A stretch of 42,856 nucleotides of DNA. Origin: Acidiferrobacterales bacterium. Lineage in GTDB: Bacteria; Pseudomonadota; Gammaproteobacteria; Acidiferrobacterales; SZUA-150. Positions within the stretch are counted from its first letter, which is position 1. Each line of letters begins with the position of its first letter. The notes below the pieces were generated by a model. It had not been told where the DNA came from, made no database searches, and saw only the letters and a list, made by a program, of their open reading frames with translations. The stretch covers positions 1 to 42,856 of the forward strand of contig CAMYII010000058.1 in NCBI GenBank assembly GCA_947258385.1. The letters run 5' to 3'. The translations under genes and the position numbers were made by a program. Positions 6,226-15,053 of this stretch are shown here, piece after piece.

Positions 6226-7953
6226 ATGAGTCTTTCCAGACGCGAATTTTTGCAGATGTTGGCCGCGGCCAGCGCTGCGGGCATGAACCTTGCCGCGTGC
6301 AAGCAGAAAAGCGCGGGCACCTCAGCCGGGGGACCCTATGAGGTACCGCCCTTTGGCAACGTAAGTTTCCTGCACTTCACGGACTGCCACGCCCAACTCC
6401 TGCCTGTCTACTTCCGGGAACCGAATATCAACATCGGCGTGGGCGAGGCCCTGGGTAAACCGCCCCATCGGGTCGGCGACGCGCTGCTGCAGGAATTCAA
6501 TATCAAGCCCAACACGCTCGAGGCCCATGCCTACACCTATCTGAATTTCGAAGAGGCGGCCCGCCAGTACGGCAAGGTCGGCGGGTTCGCCCACCTCGCA
6601 ACGCTGGTGAATAACCTGAGGGGACAACGGCCCGGCCGCACCCTGCTGCTCGACGGCGGCGACACCTGGCAGGGATCCGCGACTGCACTTTGGACCAAGG
6701 GTCAGGACATGGTCGATGCGTGTAAGCTGCTCGGTGTGGATATCATGACTGGCCATTGGGAGTTCACCTATGGCGCAGAACGCGTGCAGGAAATTATCGA
6801 GAAGGACCTCGAGGGACACATCGAATTCCTGGCCCAAAACGTGGTCGACAACACCTTCGAAGACCCGATCTTCAAGGCCTATACGATCAGGGAGCTCGGC
6901 GGCGTGCCCGTCGCCATCATCGGCCAGGCCTTCCCTTATACGCCGATCGCCAACCCCCGCTACATGATCCCCGAGTGGAGCTTTGGAATCCGCGATCAAC
7001 GCCTGCAGGAGACCGTGAACCAGGCGCGCTCCAAAGGGGCGCAGGTCGTGGTCGTGCTATCGCACAACGGCATGGATGTGGACCTCAAAATGGCGGGTCG
7101 CGTCAGCGGGATCGATGTGATCCTCGGCGGCCATACCCATGACGGCATGCCGGCGCCCACGGTGGTCACCAACCCGGGCGGCAAGACCCTGGTGATCAAC
7201 TCTGGCTCCAATGGCAAATTCCTGTCGGTGCTGGACCTGGACGTGAAAGGCGGCAAGGTCGCCGACTACCGCTACAAGCTGCTGCCGGTATTCTCCAACC
7301 TGATCGAGCCGGATGCCAAAATGACCGCCTATATCGATACGGCCCGGGCCCCGTACAAGACCAAGCTGGAAGAACCGCTCGCGGTCACCGAAAGCCTGCT
7401 CTACCGCCGCGGTAATTTCAACGGCTCCTTCGATCAGCTCATCGTCGATGCGCTGATCGAGCGCAAGGAGGCCGATATCGCCTTCTCGCCCGGATTCCGC
7501 TGGGGCACCACGCTGCTGCCGGGTGATGCCATCACTATGGAGCGCGTCATGGATCAGACGGCGATTACCTACGGCACGACCACCTTGACCGAGATGACGG
7601 GGGAGCAGATCAAAAACGTCCTCGAAGACATCGCCGACAACCTGTTCAATGCAGACCCCTACTACCAGATGGGGGGTGACATGGTGCGCGTGGGCGGATT
7701 GCACTACACCATCGACCCGAACGCGGAAATCGGCAAGCGCCTCTCGGACCTGGCGCTCCACGGTAAGCCGCTGGATGCCAACAAAACGTACCGCGTGGCC
7801 GGCTGGGCCAGCGTGCGGGAGCAGCCGCCCGGCACCCAGATCTGGGACCTGGTGGCGGACTACCTGCGCGACAAGAAAACCGTGCAGGTCAAGGAGATCA
7901 ATACCCCCAAGATCAAGGGAATGGGCGAGAATCCCGGGGTTGCGGCGGTCTAG
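6226..7953 (+). CDS. soxB: Thiosulfohydrolase SoxB
   Basis: SoxB hydrolyses the terminal sulfonate from sulfur-loaded SoxY, releasing sulfate. The 575-residue product has a Tat signal (SRREFLQMLAAASAAG) and an N-terminal metallophosphoesterase domain. The dinuclear metal motifs are visible: D53 and H55 in LHFTDCHAQ, DGGDTWQG at 143-150, TGHWEF at 175-180, and later LSHNGMDVD and LGGHTHDGMPAP. A 5'-nucleotidase-type C-terminal domain follows. Length and motifs are those of a normal SoxB. It lies downstream of soxXYZA on the same strand but beyond a terminator. Its start is supported by GGAG at normal distance. Presence of SoxB with SoxXA and SoxYZ gives the core thiosulfate pathway; SoxCD is not in the window. 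Confidence 0.96.
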   Translation: MSLSRREFLQMLAAASAAGMNLAACKQKSAGTSAGGPYEVPPFGNVSFLHFTDCHAQLLPVYFREPNINIGVGEALGKPPHRVGDALLQEFNIKPNTLEAHAYTYLNFEEAARQYGKVGGFAHLATLVNNLRGQRPGRTLLLDGGDTWQGSATALWTKGQDMVDACKLLGVDIMTGHWEFTYGAERVQEIIEKDLEGHIEFLAQNVVDNTFEDPIFKAYTIRELGGVPVAIIGQAFPYTPIANPRYMIPEWSFGIRDQRLQETVNQARSKGAQVVVVLSHNGMDVDLKMAGRVSGIDVILGGHTHDGMPAPTVVTNPGGKTLVINSGSNGKFLSVLDLDVKGGKVADYRYKLLPVFSNLIEPDAKMTAYIDTARAPYKTKLEEPLAVTESLLYRRGNFNGSFDQLIVDALIERKEADIAFSPGFRWGTTLLPGDAITMERVMDQTAITYGTTTLTEMTGEQIKNVLEDIADNLFNADPYYQMGGDMVRVGGLHYTIDPNAEIGKRLSDLALHGKPLDANKTYRVAGWASVREQPPGTQIWDLVADYLRDKKTVQVKEINTPKIKGMGENPGVAAV

Positions 7954-8025
7954 CGGCGGCGAGGGCCGGCCCGCGCAGGACCTTCCCCTGGAACGAACCA
8001 TCGCTTAACGTGCGGTCTTGAAGCC

Positions 8026-8111
8026 GCCCGGCGGATACGCCGGGCCGCGGGACCACGCGGCCGCCCAGGCGCGAGCACAGCCCGGATTTGCCCCGGCCGA
8101 TCGGCCGGGGC
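8026..8111. other. Hairpin-rich gap between soxB and phosphoribulokinase
   Basis: The gap 7954-8217 has no gene but contains an 8-bp stem at 8026-8033/8038-8045 and a perfect 22-bp G+C palindrome at 8090-8111 (half site GCCCCGGCCGA). No T tracts follow, so these are either weak terminators of the soxB transcript or structural DNA. Closer to the next gene, 8170-8185 is a near-palindrome around TAACGTTA with one mismatch pair, which could be a binding site, perhaps for a LysR-type CbbR; that link is only a guess. Confidence 0.4.
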
Positions 8112-8217
8112 CGGCGGGAAAGCGTGGAACCGATTCGCCCGCTTGGGGTAGAATCGATACTGCTTTGTATTAGTAACGTTATTAACGGCAGAAATTACTG
8201 GGGAGAAGGACGGCACG

Positions 8218-9093
8218 ATGTCTGCGAAACACCCGATTATTGCGATCACGGGCTCGTCAGGGGCGGGTACGACCACTGTCAAAATGGCCTTCGAGCATAT
8301 GTTCATCCGGGAAAACGTCACCCCGGCGGTCGTCGAAGGGGACAGCTTCCACCGCTATGACCGCGAGGAAATGAAAAAGGCCCTGGAAGAGAGCGGGGAC
8401 CGGCGATCGCTCAGCCATTTTGGCGAGGCAGCCAATCTGTTCGACAAGCTGGAGGAATTGTTCCACCACTACGGCGAAACCGGCACCGGGCAACGGCGCT
8501 ACTATCTCCACAACGAGGAAGAGGCGCGGCCCTATAACCAGGAACCGGGTACCTTCACGCCCTGGGAACTGCTGCCCGAGGGTACTGACGTACTGTTCTA
8601 CGAGGGCCTGCACGGCGGTGTGGTCACCGAGACCGCCAATGTCGCCCAGCACGTGGACCTGCTCGTCGGCGTGGTGCCCATCGTCAACCTGGAGTGGATC
8701 CAGAAGATTCATCGCGACACCAAGGAGCGCGGCTATTCCGCCGAAGCAGTGACGCAAACGATTCTGCGGCGTATGCGCGATTACGTGACCGATATTACGC
8801 CTCAATTCTCCCGCACCCACATCAACTTCACGCGCGTGCCGACGGTGGATACCTCCAACCCCTTCATCGCCAGGGATATCCCCACACCTGATGAAAGCTT
8901 TGTGGTCATCCGCTTCCGCGACCACAAGGCCCAGGATTTCCCCTACCTGCTGCAGATGATCCACGGCTCGTTCATGTCCCGACCGAACACCATTGTCATA
9001 CCCGGCGGCAAGATGGCCTTCGCCATGGAGCTGATCCTGCAGCCCAAAGTCCACGAGCTGCTGGAACGCCGACGGCAAGCAGCCGAATTATAA
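8218..9093 (+). CDS. prkB: Phosphoribulokinase (Calvin cycle)
   Basis: The enzyme phosphorylates ribulose 5-phosphate with ATP to ribulose 1,5-bisphosphate, the CO2 acceptor of RuBisCO. The 291-residue product is the size of the proteobacterial class I enzyme. It shows the P-loop GSSGAGTTT at 12-20, the substrate region VEGDSFHRYDREEM, and the conserved FYEGLHGG segment containing the acidic catalytic region. Its presence is strong evidence for autotrophic carbon fixation, fitting the Sox genes nearby. It stands alone: no RuBisCO or other cbb genes are seen in the window. A strong GGAG (GGGGAGAAGG) precedes the start. A hairpin follows the gene. Confidence 0.95.
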   Translation: MSAKHPIIAITGSSGAGTTTVKMAFEHMFIRENVTPAVVEGDSFHRYDREEMKKALEESGDRRSLSHFGEAANLFDKLEELFHHYGETGTGQRRYYLHNEEEARPYNQEPGTFTPWELLPEGTDVLFYEGLHGGVVTETANVAQHVDLLVGVVPIVNLEWIQKIHRDTKERGYSAEAVTQTILRRMRDYVTDITPQFSRTHINFTRVPTVDTSNPFIARDIPTPDESFVVIRFRDHKAQDFPYLLQMIHGSFMSRPNTIVIPGGKMAFAMELILQPKVHELLERRRQAAEL

Positions 9094-9124
9094 GCGGCTA
9101 TACTTCTTCTTATAGCGGTTGTTT

Positions 9125-9157
9125 CACGGGGCAGGCAGCTCCAGCGCCTGCCCCGTG
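9125..9157 (+). terminator. Hairpin after phosphoribulokinase gene
   Basis: A perfect 12-bp stem (CACGGGGCAGGC at 9125-9136 with its complement at 9146-9157, 9-base loop) lies 32 bp after the stop codon. There is no T tract, so termination strength is uncertain. Confidence 0.5.
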
Positions 9158-9280
9158 ACGTATCGCATTCCCGTTTCGAGCGCGGCAGGTTCGCGCCTGA
9201 ATCCTCGAGCCAAGTCCAGGATCTCGATTCTGACTGGCGGTAGGCGCCGGCCCGCATGAGCTGTCGCCGGAGCGGACAGC

Positions 9281-10567
9281 ATGAAAAAGAAGATAGCCAC
9301 GACAGCCGTCAAGAAGGGGATGTACGTCTCGGAGCTGGACCGGCCCTGGGTGGACACGCCTTTTCTATTCCAGGGTTTCGAGATCACAACCGACGAAGAG
9401 CTCGCGCAGCTGCGCAAGTATTGCGAACACGTCTACATCGATACCACGCTGGGCGCCGATGTCGAACCCGCCGCCCCGGGCCAACAATACGCGCAGGAGG
9501 CCACTGCCGGGGAGAAGGCATCAGCGCAGCCCTACGAAGCGGCCGTGCGGACTCAAGCCGAGGACGCGCGCTCGCGGGCCGCCTTGCACCCGGATCAGAC
9601 GACCCTGGAAGAGGAGCTCGAGCCTGCCAAATCGGTGGAGAGGCACACCCGGGATGCCGTCTACAACATCATGCAGGATGTGCGGCTCGGCAAAAGCATC
9701 GACACGGCATCGGCAAAACAGGCCGTCGCCGGGATGGTCGACAGTATCATCCGCAACCCCGATGCCCTGATTTGTCTAGGCCAACTGAAAAGCAAGGATG
9801 AATACACCGCGCTGCACAGCCTCAGGGTCTGCATACTCGCCCTCGCCTTCGGGCGCCACCTCGATTTCACCCGCGAGGAACTGAATATCCTTGGGCTCGG
9901 CGCATTGCTGCACGACATTGGCAAAATGAAGGTCCCAACCGAAATCCTGAACAAGCCCGGCCGTCTCACCGCCGGCGAATTCGAGACCATGAAAAGCCAC
10001 GTCCCCCAGGGCGTGGCCATCCTGGAGAGCACTCGCGGCATCCCCGATCTTGCCATCGATGTCGCCCGCTACCACCATGAGCGCTTTAACGGCGCCGGTT
10101 ATGCCGGCGGCTTGAAAGGCGAACAGATCAGCCGCTTTGGGCTGATTGGCGCGATTGTCGATTGTTACGATGCGATCACCAGCGACCGGGCCTATCACTC
10201 GGGCCTGTCCTCGCATGAGGCGTTAAAAAAAATGTACGAATGGCGAATTACGGACTTCGACGCCATGCTGGTCGAACAATTCATTCAATGCATGGGCATC
10301 TACCCCATCGGCAGCCTGGTCGAGATGAACACCGGCAGCATCGGTGTAGTGGTCACCATCAACCGCATGCGCCGGCTCAAGCCGCGCGTTGTGCTGGTGT
10401 TGACGCCGGAGAAACTGCCCTATTTGAAGCCAAAGATCGTCAACCTGTCCGAGCGGGCGGGCAACGGCAGCCACAGGGCGTTGGAAATCAGGAAAGTGAT
10501 CGCCGCCGGCACCTACGGCGTGAACCCGGTGGACTACCTGCCGGTATCAGGGCGCGTGTCCGCTTGA
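9281..10567 (+). CDS. HD-GYP domain protein with DUF3391-like N terminus
   Basis: HD-GYP proteins are usually cyclic-di-GMP phosphodiesterases. The 428-residue product has an N-terminal DUF3391-type region (KKGMYVSELDRPWVDTPF...), a charged linker at about 60-120, and an HD-GYP domain from about 175 to 335. Metal-site residues are visible: HDIGK at 211-215, H240, HH at 265-266 and D294. The signature that should read DGxGYP is NGAGYA at 270-275, so the first Asp is Asn and the final Pro is Ala. No input domain or membrane segment is seen, suggesting a cytosolic protein. It is probably monocistronic, ending in a convergent junction with the gene at 10599. Catalytic activity is uncertain because of the altered GYP motif. 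Confidence 0.85.
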   Translation: MKKKIATTAVKKGMYVSELDRPWVDTPFLFQGFEITTDEELAQLRKYCEHVYIDTTLGADVEPAAPGQQYAQEATAGEKASAQPYEAAVRTQAEDARSRAALHPDQTTLEEELEPAKSVERHTRDAVYNIMQDVRLGKSIDTASAKQAVAGMVDSIIRNPDALICLGQLKSKDEYTALHSLRVCILALAFGRHLDFTREELNILGLGALLHDIGKMKVPTEILNKPGRLTAGEFETMKSHVPQGVAILESTRGIPDLAIDVARYHHERFNGAGYAGGLKGEQISRFGLIGAIVDCYDAITSDRAYHSGLSSHEALKKMYEWRITDFDAMLVEQFIQCMGIYPIGSLVEMNTGSIGVVVTINRMRRLKPRVVLVLTPEKLPYLKPKIVNLSERAGNGSHRALEIRKVIAAGTYGVNPVDYLPVSGRVSA

Positions 10568-10598
10568 ACTCGCCTGGGCGTGCAGACCGCGACACCCC

Positions 10599-11201
10599 TC
10601 AGCCCAGATCCCAGGCGCCGATGATCCGGTATTGCGCGCCTGCAGGCAGGGTATTTGATTCCACCAGCACAAACTGATCGACCGGCCATCGAATCGCCTC
10701 GATCGCGGTGAGCACGGGTTTCTTTCTCACATTGCGCCCCAATGTCACGTGGCAACGGTAATCGCGGTCCTCGGGCTTGATCCCGCAGGCCGCCAATCCA
10801 TTGCGCAGCCGCGCGACAACCGCGAGCAACCCGGGCGGCATGGCCTCGTTCCCCGCCCAAAGGATCTTCGATCGCGACCAGTGCCCGGCCTGATCGATCG
10901 TTAAGGTAAAACGACTCTCTTTGATGCCGCCTGCGACCCCGACGGCGCACTCCCGCTGCGCCTCATCGACATAACCCAGGAACATCAAGGTGAGGTGCAG
11001 CTTATCCATCGGCACGCGCTTGGCCGGCCGCGCCCAGGCGACCGGCTCGCCGACGGCATACAAGCGCTCGCGCACCTCATCATCCGGCCACAGGGCAAAG
11101 AACAGGCGCCGCTTTCGATGGCCCTGGGTTGGGCCAGGTTCAGCATGAGAGGCGTTTGCGTGTGTCATAGACCCTGTGCTGGCGCGGCGGTCATCACCCA
11201 T
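10599..11201 (-). CDS. thpR: RNA 2',3'-cyclic phosphodiesterase (LigT/ThpR family)
   Basis: This is a 2H phosphoesterase of 200 residues. The two catalytic motifs are HLTL at 69-72 (KLHLTLMFLGYV) and HVTL at 151-154 (RCHVTLGRNV). Proteins of this family open 2',3'-cyclic phosphates to 2'-phosphates on RNA ends and can ligate tRNA halves in vitro. The conserved core begins at RRLFFALWP (residue 31). The first 30 residues look like a non-conserved leader, so the ATG at 11168 is an equally good start. It lies between the convergent HD-GYP gene and tRNA-Lys. Confidence 0.88.
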   Translation of the reverse strand: MGDDRRASTGSMTHANASHAEPGPTQGHRKRRLFFALWPDDEVRERLYAVGEPVAWARPAKRVPMDKLHLTLMFLGYVDEAQRECAVGVAGGIKESRFTLTIDQAGHWSRSKILWAGNEAMPPGLLAVVARLRNGLAACGIKPEDRDYRCHVTLGRNVRKKPVLTAIEAIRWPVDQFVLVESNTLPAGAQYRIIGAWDLG

Positions 11202-11297
11202 TCACCTTCAATAAATGATTGTCTGACCTGGACAGTCTATCAGAGACGAGGCCAAGATCCCGAAAATGCAACGCGGAGATTTATTGGATCGGATAAA

Positions 11298-11373
11298 TGG
11301 TGGGCCGTGTAGGAATCGAACCTACGACCATCGGATTAAAAGTCCGGTGCTCTACCAACTGAGCTAACGGCCC
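11298..11373 (-). tRNA. tRNA-Lys (anticodon UUU)
   Basis: On the minus strand the 76-nt sequence begins GGGCCGTTAGCTCAGTTGG and ends ACGGCCCACCA. The acceptor stem pairs GGGCCGT with ACGGCCC, the D loop reads AGCTCAGTTGGTAGAGC, the anticodon arm CCGGA-CTTTTAA-TCCGG gives UUU, and the T arm contains GGTTCGAATCC. The 3' CCA is encoded. Confidence 0.97.
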
Positions 11374-11469
11374 GGGGGAAATTCAGAACAACTCGTTGTT
11401 TGCCGCGATCGGCCGCCGGGCTGGGCGCGGCGAAGGCGGCATTATCCAGACCCGCCGCCGGGCTGTCAA

Positions 11470-11497
11470 ACCATGGGGGGCTTGCGCCCCCCATGGT
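11470..11497 (-). terminator. Hairpin downstream of the YeeE-type transporter gene
   Basis: ACCATGGGGGG (11470-11480) pairs perfectly with 11487-11497 around a 6-base loop, 26 bp after the transporter stop. On the minus strand a short TTT follows, so it is a plausible but not classic terminator. Confidence 0.5.
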
Positions 11498-11522
11498 ATC
11501 GACCTTGCCGGCATGGCCCGCC

Positions 11523-12719
11523 TTAAGCCGCGGACTTGCGCGGCGCCGGCAACAGGTGCATGTCGATCAGGCTGGCCCGCAGCGCGGCCAGGAAACCCTG
11601 CTGGTCCAGCATATTGAACTGCACCTTCATGGTGAGCGCGCTGCCGAACACGATGGCCACGAACGTCAGAATCGAGCCGGTGGCAAGGGTGGAGACACCC
11701 GTGATCGCCTGGCCGACGGTGCAGCCCATGGCCAGCACGCCGCCGATGCCCATCAGCACACCGCCGATCACATGGTTCACTGTGTCGGCTTTGCTCGCGA
11801 ACCACTCGATGCGGAAGCCGCGGCTGAAAATCGCATAAAGGAACGAGCCCACGATCACCCCCGCGAGCGCTATCACCCCGAAGTTAATGAGCGACAGCTT
11901 GGTCGGCTGCATTAAGTAGCGCACGCTGTCACCCATGGGACTGATAAAGGTGTAGGATTGCACGGCCACGCGGCTCGGCACCTCCGTGGCAAAATCGGCA
12001 TACTCCTTCCAGGGTTCCCACATCGGCCCGCCCGTCAGATACCAGCCGGCCACTACCGCCAGGCCCACGGTCACGCCGGCGAGGATGTTGTCGAAGCCGC
12101 CGCGGAAGTCACGGGACTTGAAAATGAAAACCAGCAGCGCCAGGGCAATCGCCGCGCCCACGATGAGATGCAGCACGGTCGCGTCCTCCATGCCGAGCGC
12201 CCCGCCGATCACGGCCCCGAGCTCCTGGCTGGGGACGCCCCGGGCCGCCAGATCGACGATCGTCGGCTGCATCCAGCTCATGAAGACGACGCTGAAGAAG
12301 TCCGTCCACAACATCAGGTAGGCGGCAATGGCGGCCACGATCAGCACCACCAGTGATTTGAGATTGCCCCCGCCGATGCGCACGAGCGTCTTGTTGCCGC
12401 AGCCGCTGCCCAGGGTCATGCCGACGCCGAACAGGAAACCCCCGAGAACATAGCGCAGCCAGGCAAAATTCGCCGTCCGGTAAGGCGGGAAGGTGTCGCT
12501 GCCGATGCTGAGCACACCGGCGGTCTCGAGGATCAGCACCCCGCCGAGGGCCACGGCCATGGCCAGCAGCCAGGCCCGCAGGCGGCCGGTGTCGCCCATG
12601 TTCACCCAGTCAGAAACCGCGCCCATGGTGCAGAAATTGGTCTTGTTGACCACGCCGCCCATGACCGCGGCCACGAGAAACACCCACAGTAACACCTGGT
12701 TATGGATCGTGAAGTCCAT
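11523..12719 (-). CDS. YeeE/YedE family membrane transporter, likely thiosulfate uptake (TsuA-like)
   Basis: This is a 398-residue polytopic membrane protein of the YeeE/YedE (sulf_transp) family, with two related halves. Three family cysteines are present: C30 in KTNFCTMGAVSDW, C107 in GSGCGNKTLVRIG and C333 in AMGCTVGQAITG. In characterised YeeE/TsuA proteins such cysteines line the pathway that relays thiosulfate across the membrane. The ATG at 12719 was chosen because a G-rich Shine-Dalgarno (GAGGGGG) precedes it; a GTG nine bases upstream is inside that site. In this window, with sox genes and tusA, a role in thiosulfate or sulfur import is likely. It stands alone, between tRNA-Lys and queC. 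Confidence 0.85.
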   Translation of the reverse strand: MDFTIHNQVLLWVFLVAAVMGGVVNKTNFCTMGAVSDWVNMGDTGRLRAWLLAMAVALGGVLILETAGVLSIGSDTFPPYRTANFAWLRYVLGGFLFGVGMTLGSGCGNKTLVRIGGGNLKSLVVLIVAAIAAYLMLWTDFFSVVFMSWMQPTIVDLAARGVPSQELGAVIGGALGMEDATVLHLIVGAAIALALLVFIFKSRDFRGGFDNILAGVTVGLAVVAGWYLTGGPMWEPWKEYADFATEVPSRVAVQSYTFISPMGDSVRYLMQPTKLSLINFGVIALAGVIVGSFLYAIFSRGFRIEWFASKADTVNHVIGGVLMGIGGVLAMGCTVGQAITGVSTLATGSILTFVAIVFGSALTMKVQFNMLDQQGFLAALRASLIDMHLLPAPRKSAA

Positions 12720-12894
12720 GGAAACCACCCCCTCGGTTGGAATAATAATTGTGTAATCAGTCGCTTATACAAGTCGCGGACCGGGTCCGGCCCGACCACC
12801 TAGGCAAAGACGCCGCAGCCTTGGGGAATATTCCTAAATCCCCCCAAAGCGTACCATTATAAAACGCTCGGCGGGGTCCGACCAGGGGTCTGTC

Positions 12895-13605
12895 TCAGGC
12901 GGGCTGGTAAGGCGTGGGATCCGCGATCCCGGCAACGGCGAAGCCCTCGGCACGCAGGCGGCAGGCATCGCAGCGGCCACAGGCCCGCCCCTCGGCGTCC
13001 GGGTCGTAGCAGGACAGGGTCTGGGCGTAGTCCACACCGAGCCCGACGCCAGTGCGGATGATCTCGGCCTTGGACAGCGATACCAGCGGCGCCTGGATAC
13101 GAAACCCCGCCCCTTCGACGCCCGCCCGGGTGGCGAGGTTGGCGAGCCGCTCGAAGGCCTCGATAAACGCCGGCCGACAGTCCGGGTAACCGGAATAATC
13201 GACCGCATTGGCGCCGATATAAATGTCCCGCGCACCCAGCACCTCGGCCCAGCCCAGGGCAATCGACAGAAAAATGGTATTGCGGGCGGGGACGTAGGTC
13301 GCCGGGATGGCGCTGCCCGGCGCCGCGCCCGAGGCGGGCACGGGGATCGCCTGGTCGGTCAGCGCCGATCCGCCCATCCAGGTCAGATCCAGGGGCACAA
13401 TACGGTGTTCGGCCGCCCCGAGGCGCGCGGCCACCCGCCGCGCCGCCTGCAGCTCGACACGATGGCGCTGACCGTAATCAAACGTCAGCGCGTGGCAAAC
13501 CCGGCCCTCGGCCCGGGCGATCGCCAGCAGCGTGGCCGAGTCCAGGCCGCCGGAGACCAGCACGACAGCGGCTTTGCCGCTGCCGCCGGGGGCCTTAGCG
13601 CCCAC
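12895..13605 (-). CDS. queC: 7-cyano-7-deazaguanine synthase QueC
   Basis: QueC converts 7-carboxy-7-deazaguanine with ammonia and ATP to preQ0 in queuosine biosynthesis. The 236-residue product has the PP-loop [13 protein letters not shown] at about residues 15-27, the FDYGQRH motif, and the C-terminal zinc-binding cysteines in [20 protein letters not shown]. The start is GTG. Its 5' end overlaps the 3' end of queE by 11 bp, so the two enzymes of consecutive steps are probably translationally coupled. It is the last gene of the tol-pal-queEC run. Confidence 0.95.
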   Translation of the reverse strand: MGAKAPGGSGKAAVVLVSGGLDSATLLAIARAEGRVCHALTFDYGQRHRVELQAARRVAARLGAAEHRIVPLDLTWMGGSALTDQAIPVPASGAAPGSAIPATYVPARNTIFLSIALGWAEVLGARDIYIGANAVDYSGYPDCRPAFIEAFERLANLATRAGVEGAGFRIQAPLVSLSKAEIIRTGVGLGVDYAQTLSCYDPDAEGRACGRCDACRLRAEGFAVAGIADPTPYQPA

Positions 13606-14287
13606 GGGCCTCGCCCCACAGCAGCTTGTGCAGCTGGATCTGCAGCCTCACCGGCAGGCGGTCCTGCAGAATCCAATCGGCCAGCTCGGCCGGGGCCAGT
13701 TTGCCGTACGACGGGGAAAACAGGACCTCGCAGCGCCCATCGAGCCGGTAGTGCTCGATCATCTCACGGCTCCAGTCGTAATCGGCACGGTCACCGATAA
13801 CAAACTTCACCTGGTCTTTGGCACGGAGATGCCGGGTATTCTGGTAACGGTTTTTCTCGCTCTCGCCGGACCCCGGCGTTTTCAGATCCATGACGATGCT
13901 CACCCGTTCGTCCACCGCACTGATGTCCAGCGCCCCGCTGGTCTCAAGGGACACGGCATAACCCCGGTCACACAGCATGTTGAGCAACGCCAGGCACGGC
14001 CGCTGCGCCAGCGGCTCACCACCGGTGACGGTCACATGGCGCGGCGCAAAAGCCGCCACCTGTGTCAGAATCGCCTCGAACGCCATCCACTGGCCGCCTT
14101 CAAAGGCATATTCGGTATCGCAATAACCGCAGCGCAGGGGGCAGCCGGTCAGGCGCACGAACACCGTGGGCAGGCCCACCGTGCGCGCCTCGCCTTGCAG
14201 GGAATAGAATATCTCGCTCACGCGCAGGCGTTCACGCGCGGACTGTCGATCGTTCACAACTTCAAGCCCGGAATGTGCCGATGGCAT
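13595..14287 (-). CDS. queE: 7-carboxy-7-deazaguanine synthase QueE
   Basis: QueE is a radical SAM enzyme that contracts the ring of 6-carboxytetrahydropterin to 7-carboxy-7-deazaguanine. In the 230-residue product the [4Fe-4S] motif CPLRCGYC lies at about 49-56 after the conserved [14 protein letters not shown] motif follows ([13 protein letters not shown]). The ATG at 14287 has no strong Shine-Dalgarno; translation may depend on coupling with the upstream cpoB, whose stop is only 22 bp away, or start at an internal GTG near residue 11. Association of queE with tol-pal is common in Gammaproteobacteria. Confidence 0.94.
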   Translation of the reverse strand: MPSAHSGLEVVNDRQSARERLRVSEIFYSLQGEARTVGLPTVFVRLTGCPLRCGYCDTEYAFEGGQWMAFEAILTQVAAFAPRHVTVTGGEPLAQRPCLALLNMLCDRGYAVSLETSGALDISAVDERVSIVMDLKTPGSGESEKNRYQNTRHLRAKDQVKFVIGDRADYDWSREMIEHYRLDGRCEVLFSPSYGKLAPAELADWILQDRLPVRLQIQLHKLLWGEARGR

Positions 14288-14309
14288 ACCAATCGTTAAA
14301 AAAAACGCC

Positions 14310-15050
14310 CTAACGACCTTCCTGCTTCATCGTCCGCAACCGCCGCTCGGCAGACTTGGCGACGCGGGTGTTGGGATAGCGTTTGACGACATCGTTCAAG
14401 GACGCGCGCGCCTGCTCCCATTGTTCCAGCTCATAGTGGGTATAGCCGATCTTTAGTAAGGCGTCGGGCACCTTGGCACTTTTGGGATGCTCCTTGACCA
14501 CCTTATCAAACTCCGCCAGCGCCTTCTTGAAATTTCGCACGACGTAATTGGCCTCGGCGATCCAGTACTGGGCGTTACCCACCAGCGAGCTGTCCGGATA
14601 GCTGGCAATGAAACCCCTGAAGGCCTTGACCGCCCGATCATAAAATCCCTGCTTCATCAGATTAAACGCGGCGTCGTATTCCTGCTGCTCCTGCGCCCGG
14701 CTCGCCGGCGCCGGCCGGCGCCCGGCCGCAGCCGCTGCGCCCTTACCGCGGGGCGCCGCACCACTGCCGTGCTCCAGCGCCCGCACCCGCTCGTCGAGAT
14801 CTTGCAGCAGATCTTTTTGCCTCGACTCGAGGCGTTCGAGCGCCTTGTTCTGCATCTCAACCTGGTTACGCAACTCCCTGAGTTCGGTCTGCAGCACATC
14901 GACCTGTAGCAGCAAGTCCACGACAGTGTCGGCGCCCGGCGCCGCTGATTTCCGCGACACACCCCGCTCGGCCGCCTCAAGCGAGGTGCCGATCACGATT
15001 GCCCCAAGCGCGATAGCGACTAATTGAACTTTGCGCGATCCCATAAGCAT
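14310..15050 (-). CDS. cpoB: Cell division coordinator CpoB (YbgF, Tol-Pal system)
   Basis: CpoB is a periplasmic TPR protein that coordinates peptidoglycan synthesis by PBP1B with Tol-driven outer-membrane constriction. The 246-residue product has a signal peptide (about 1-27), a short N-terminal coiled coil (VDLLLQVDVLQTELRELRNQVEMQ onward, trimerisation region), a low-complexity Ala/Gly/Pro linker at about 100-115, and C-terminal TPR repeats (YDAAFNLMKQGFYDRAVKAF and two more). The start codon is 3 bases after the pal stop, so coupling is likely; an ATG at 15044 is an alternative. Confidence 0.93.
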   Translation of the reverse strand: MLMGSRKVQLVAIALGAIVIGTSLEAAERGVSRKSAAPGADTVVDLLLQVDVLQTELRELRNQVEMQNKALERLESRQKDLLQDLDERVRALEHGSGAAPRGKGAAAAAGRRPAPASRAQEQQEYDAAFNLMKQGFYDRAVKAFRGFIASYPDSSLVGNAQYWIAEANYVVRNFKKALAEFDKVVKEHPKSAKVPDALLKIGYTHYELEQWEQARASLNDVVKRYPNTRVAKSAERRLRTMKQEGR

Positions 15051-15053
15051 GAT

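Noticed and set aside
12720-12894. Riboswitch upstream of the YeeE-type transporter gene
   Set aside because: The gap is A+T-rich near the start but shows no conserved aptamer pattern or terminator-antiterminator pair.
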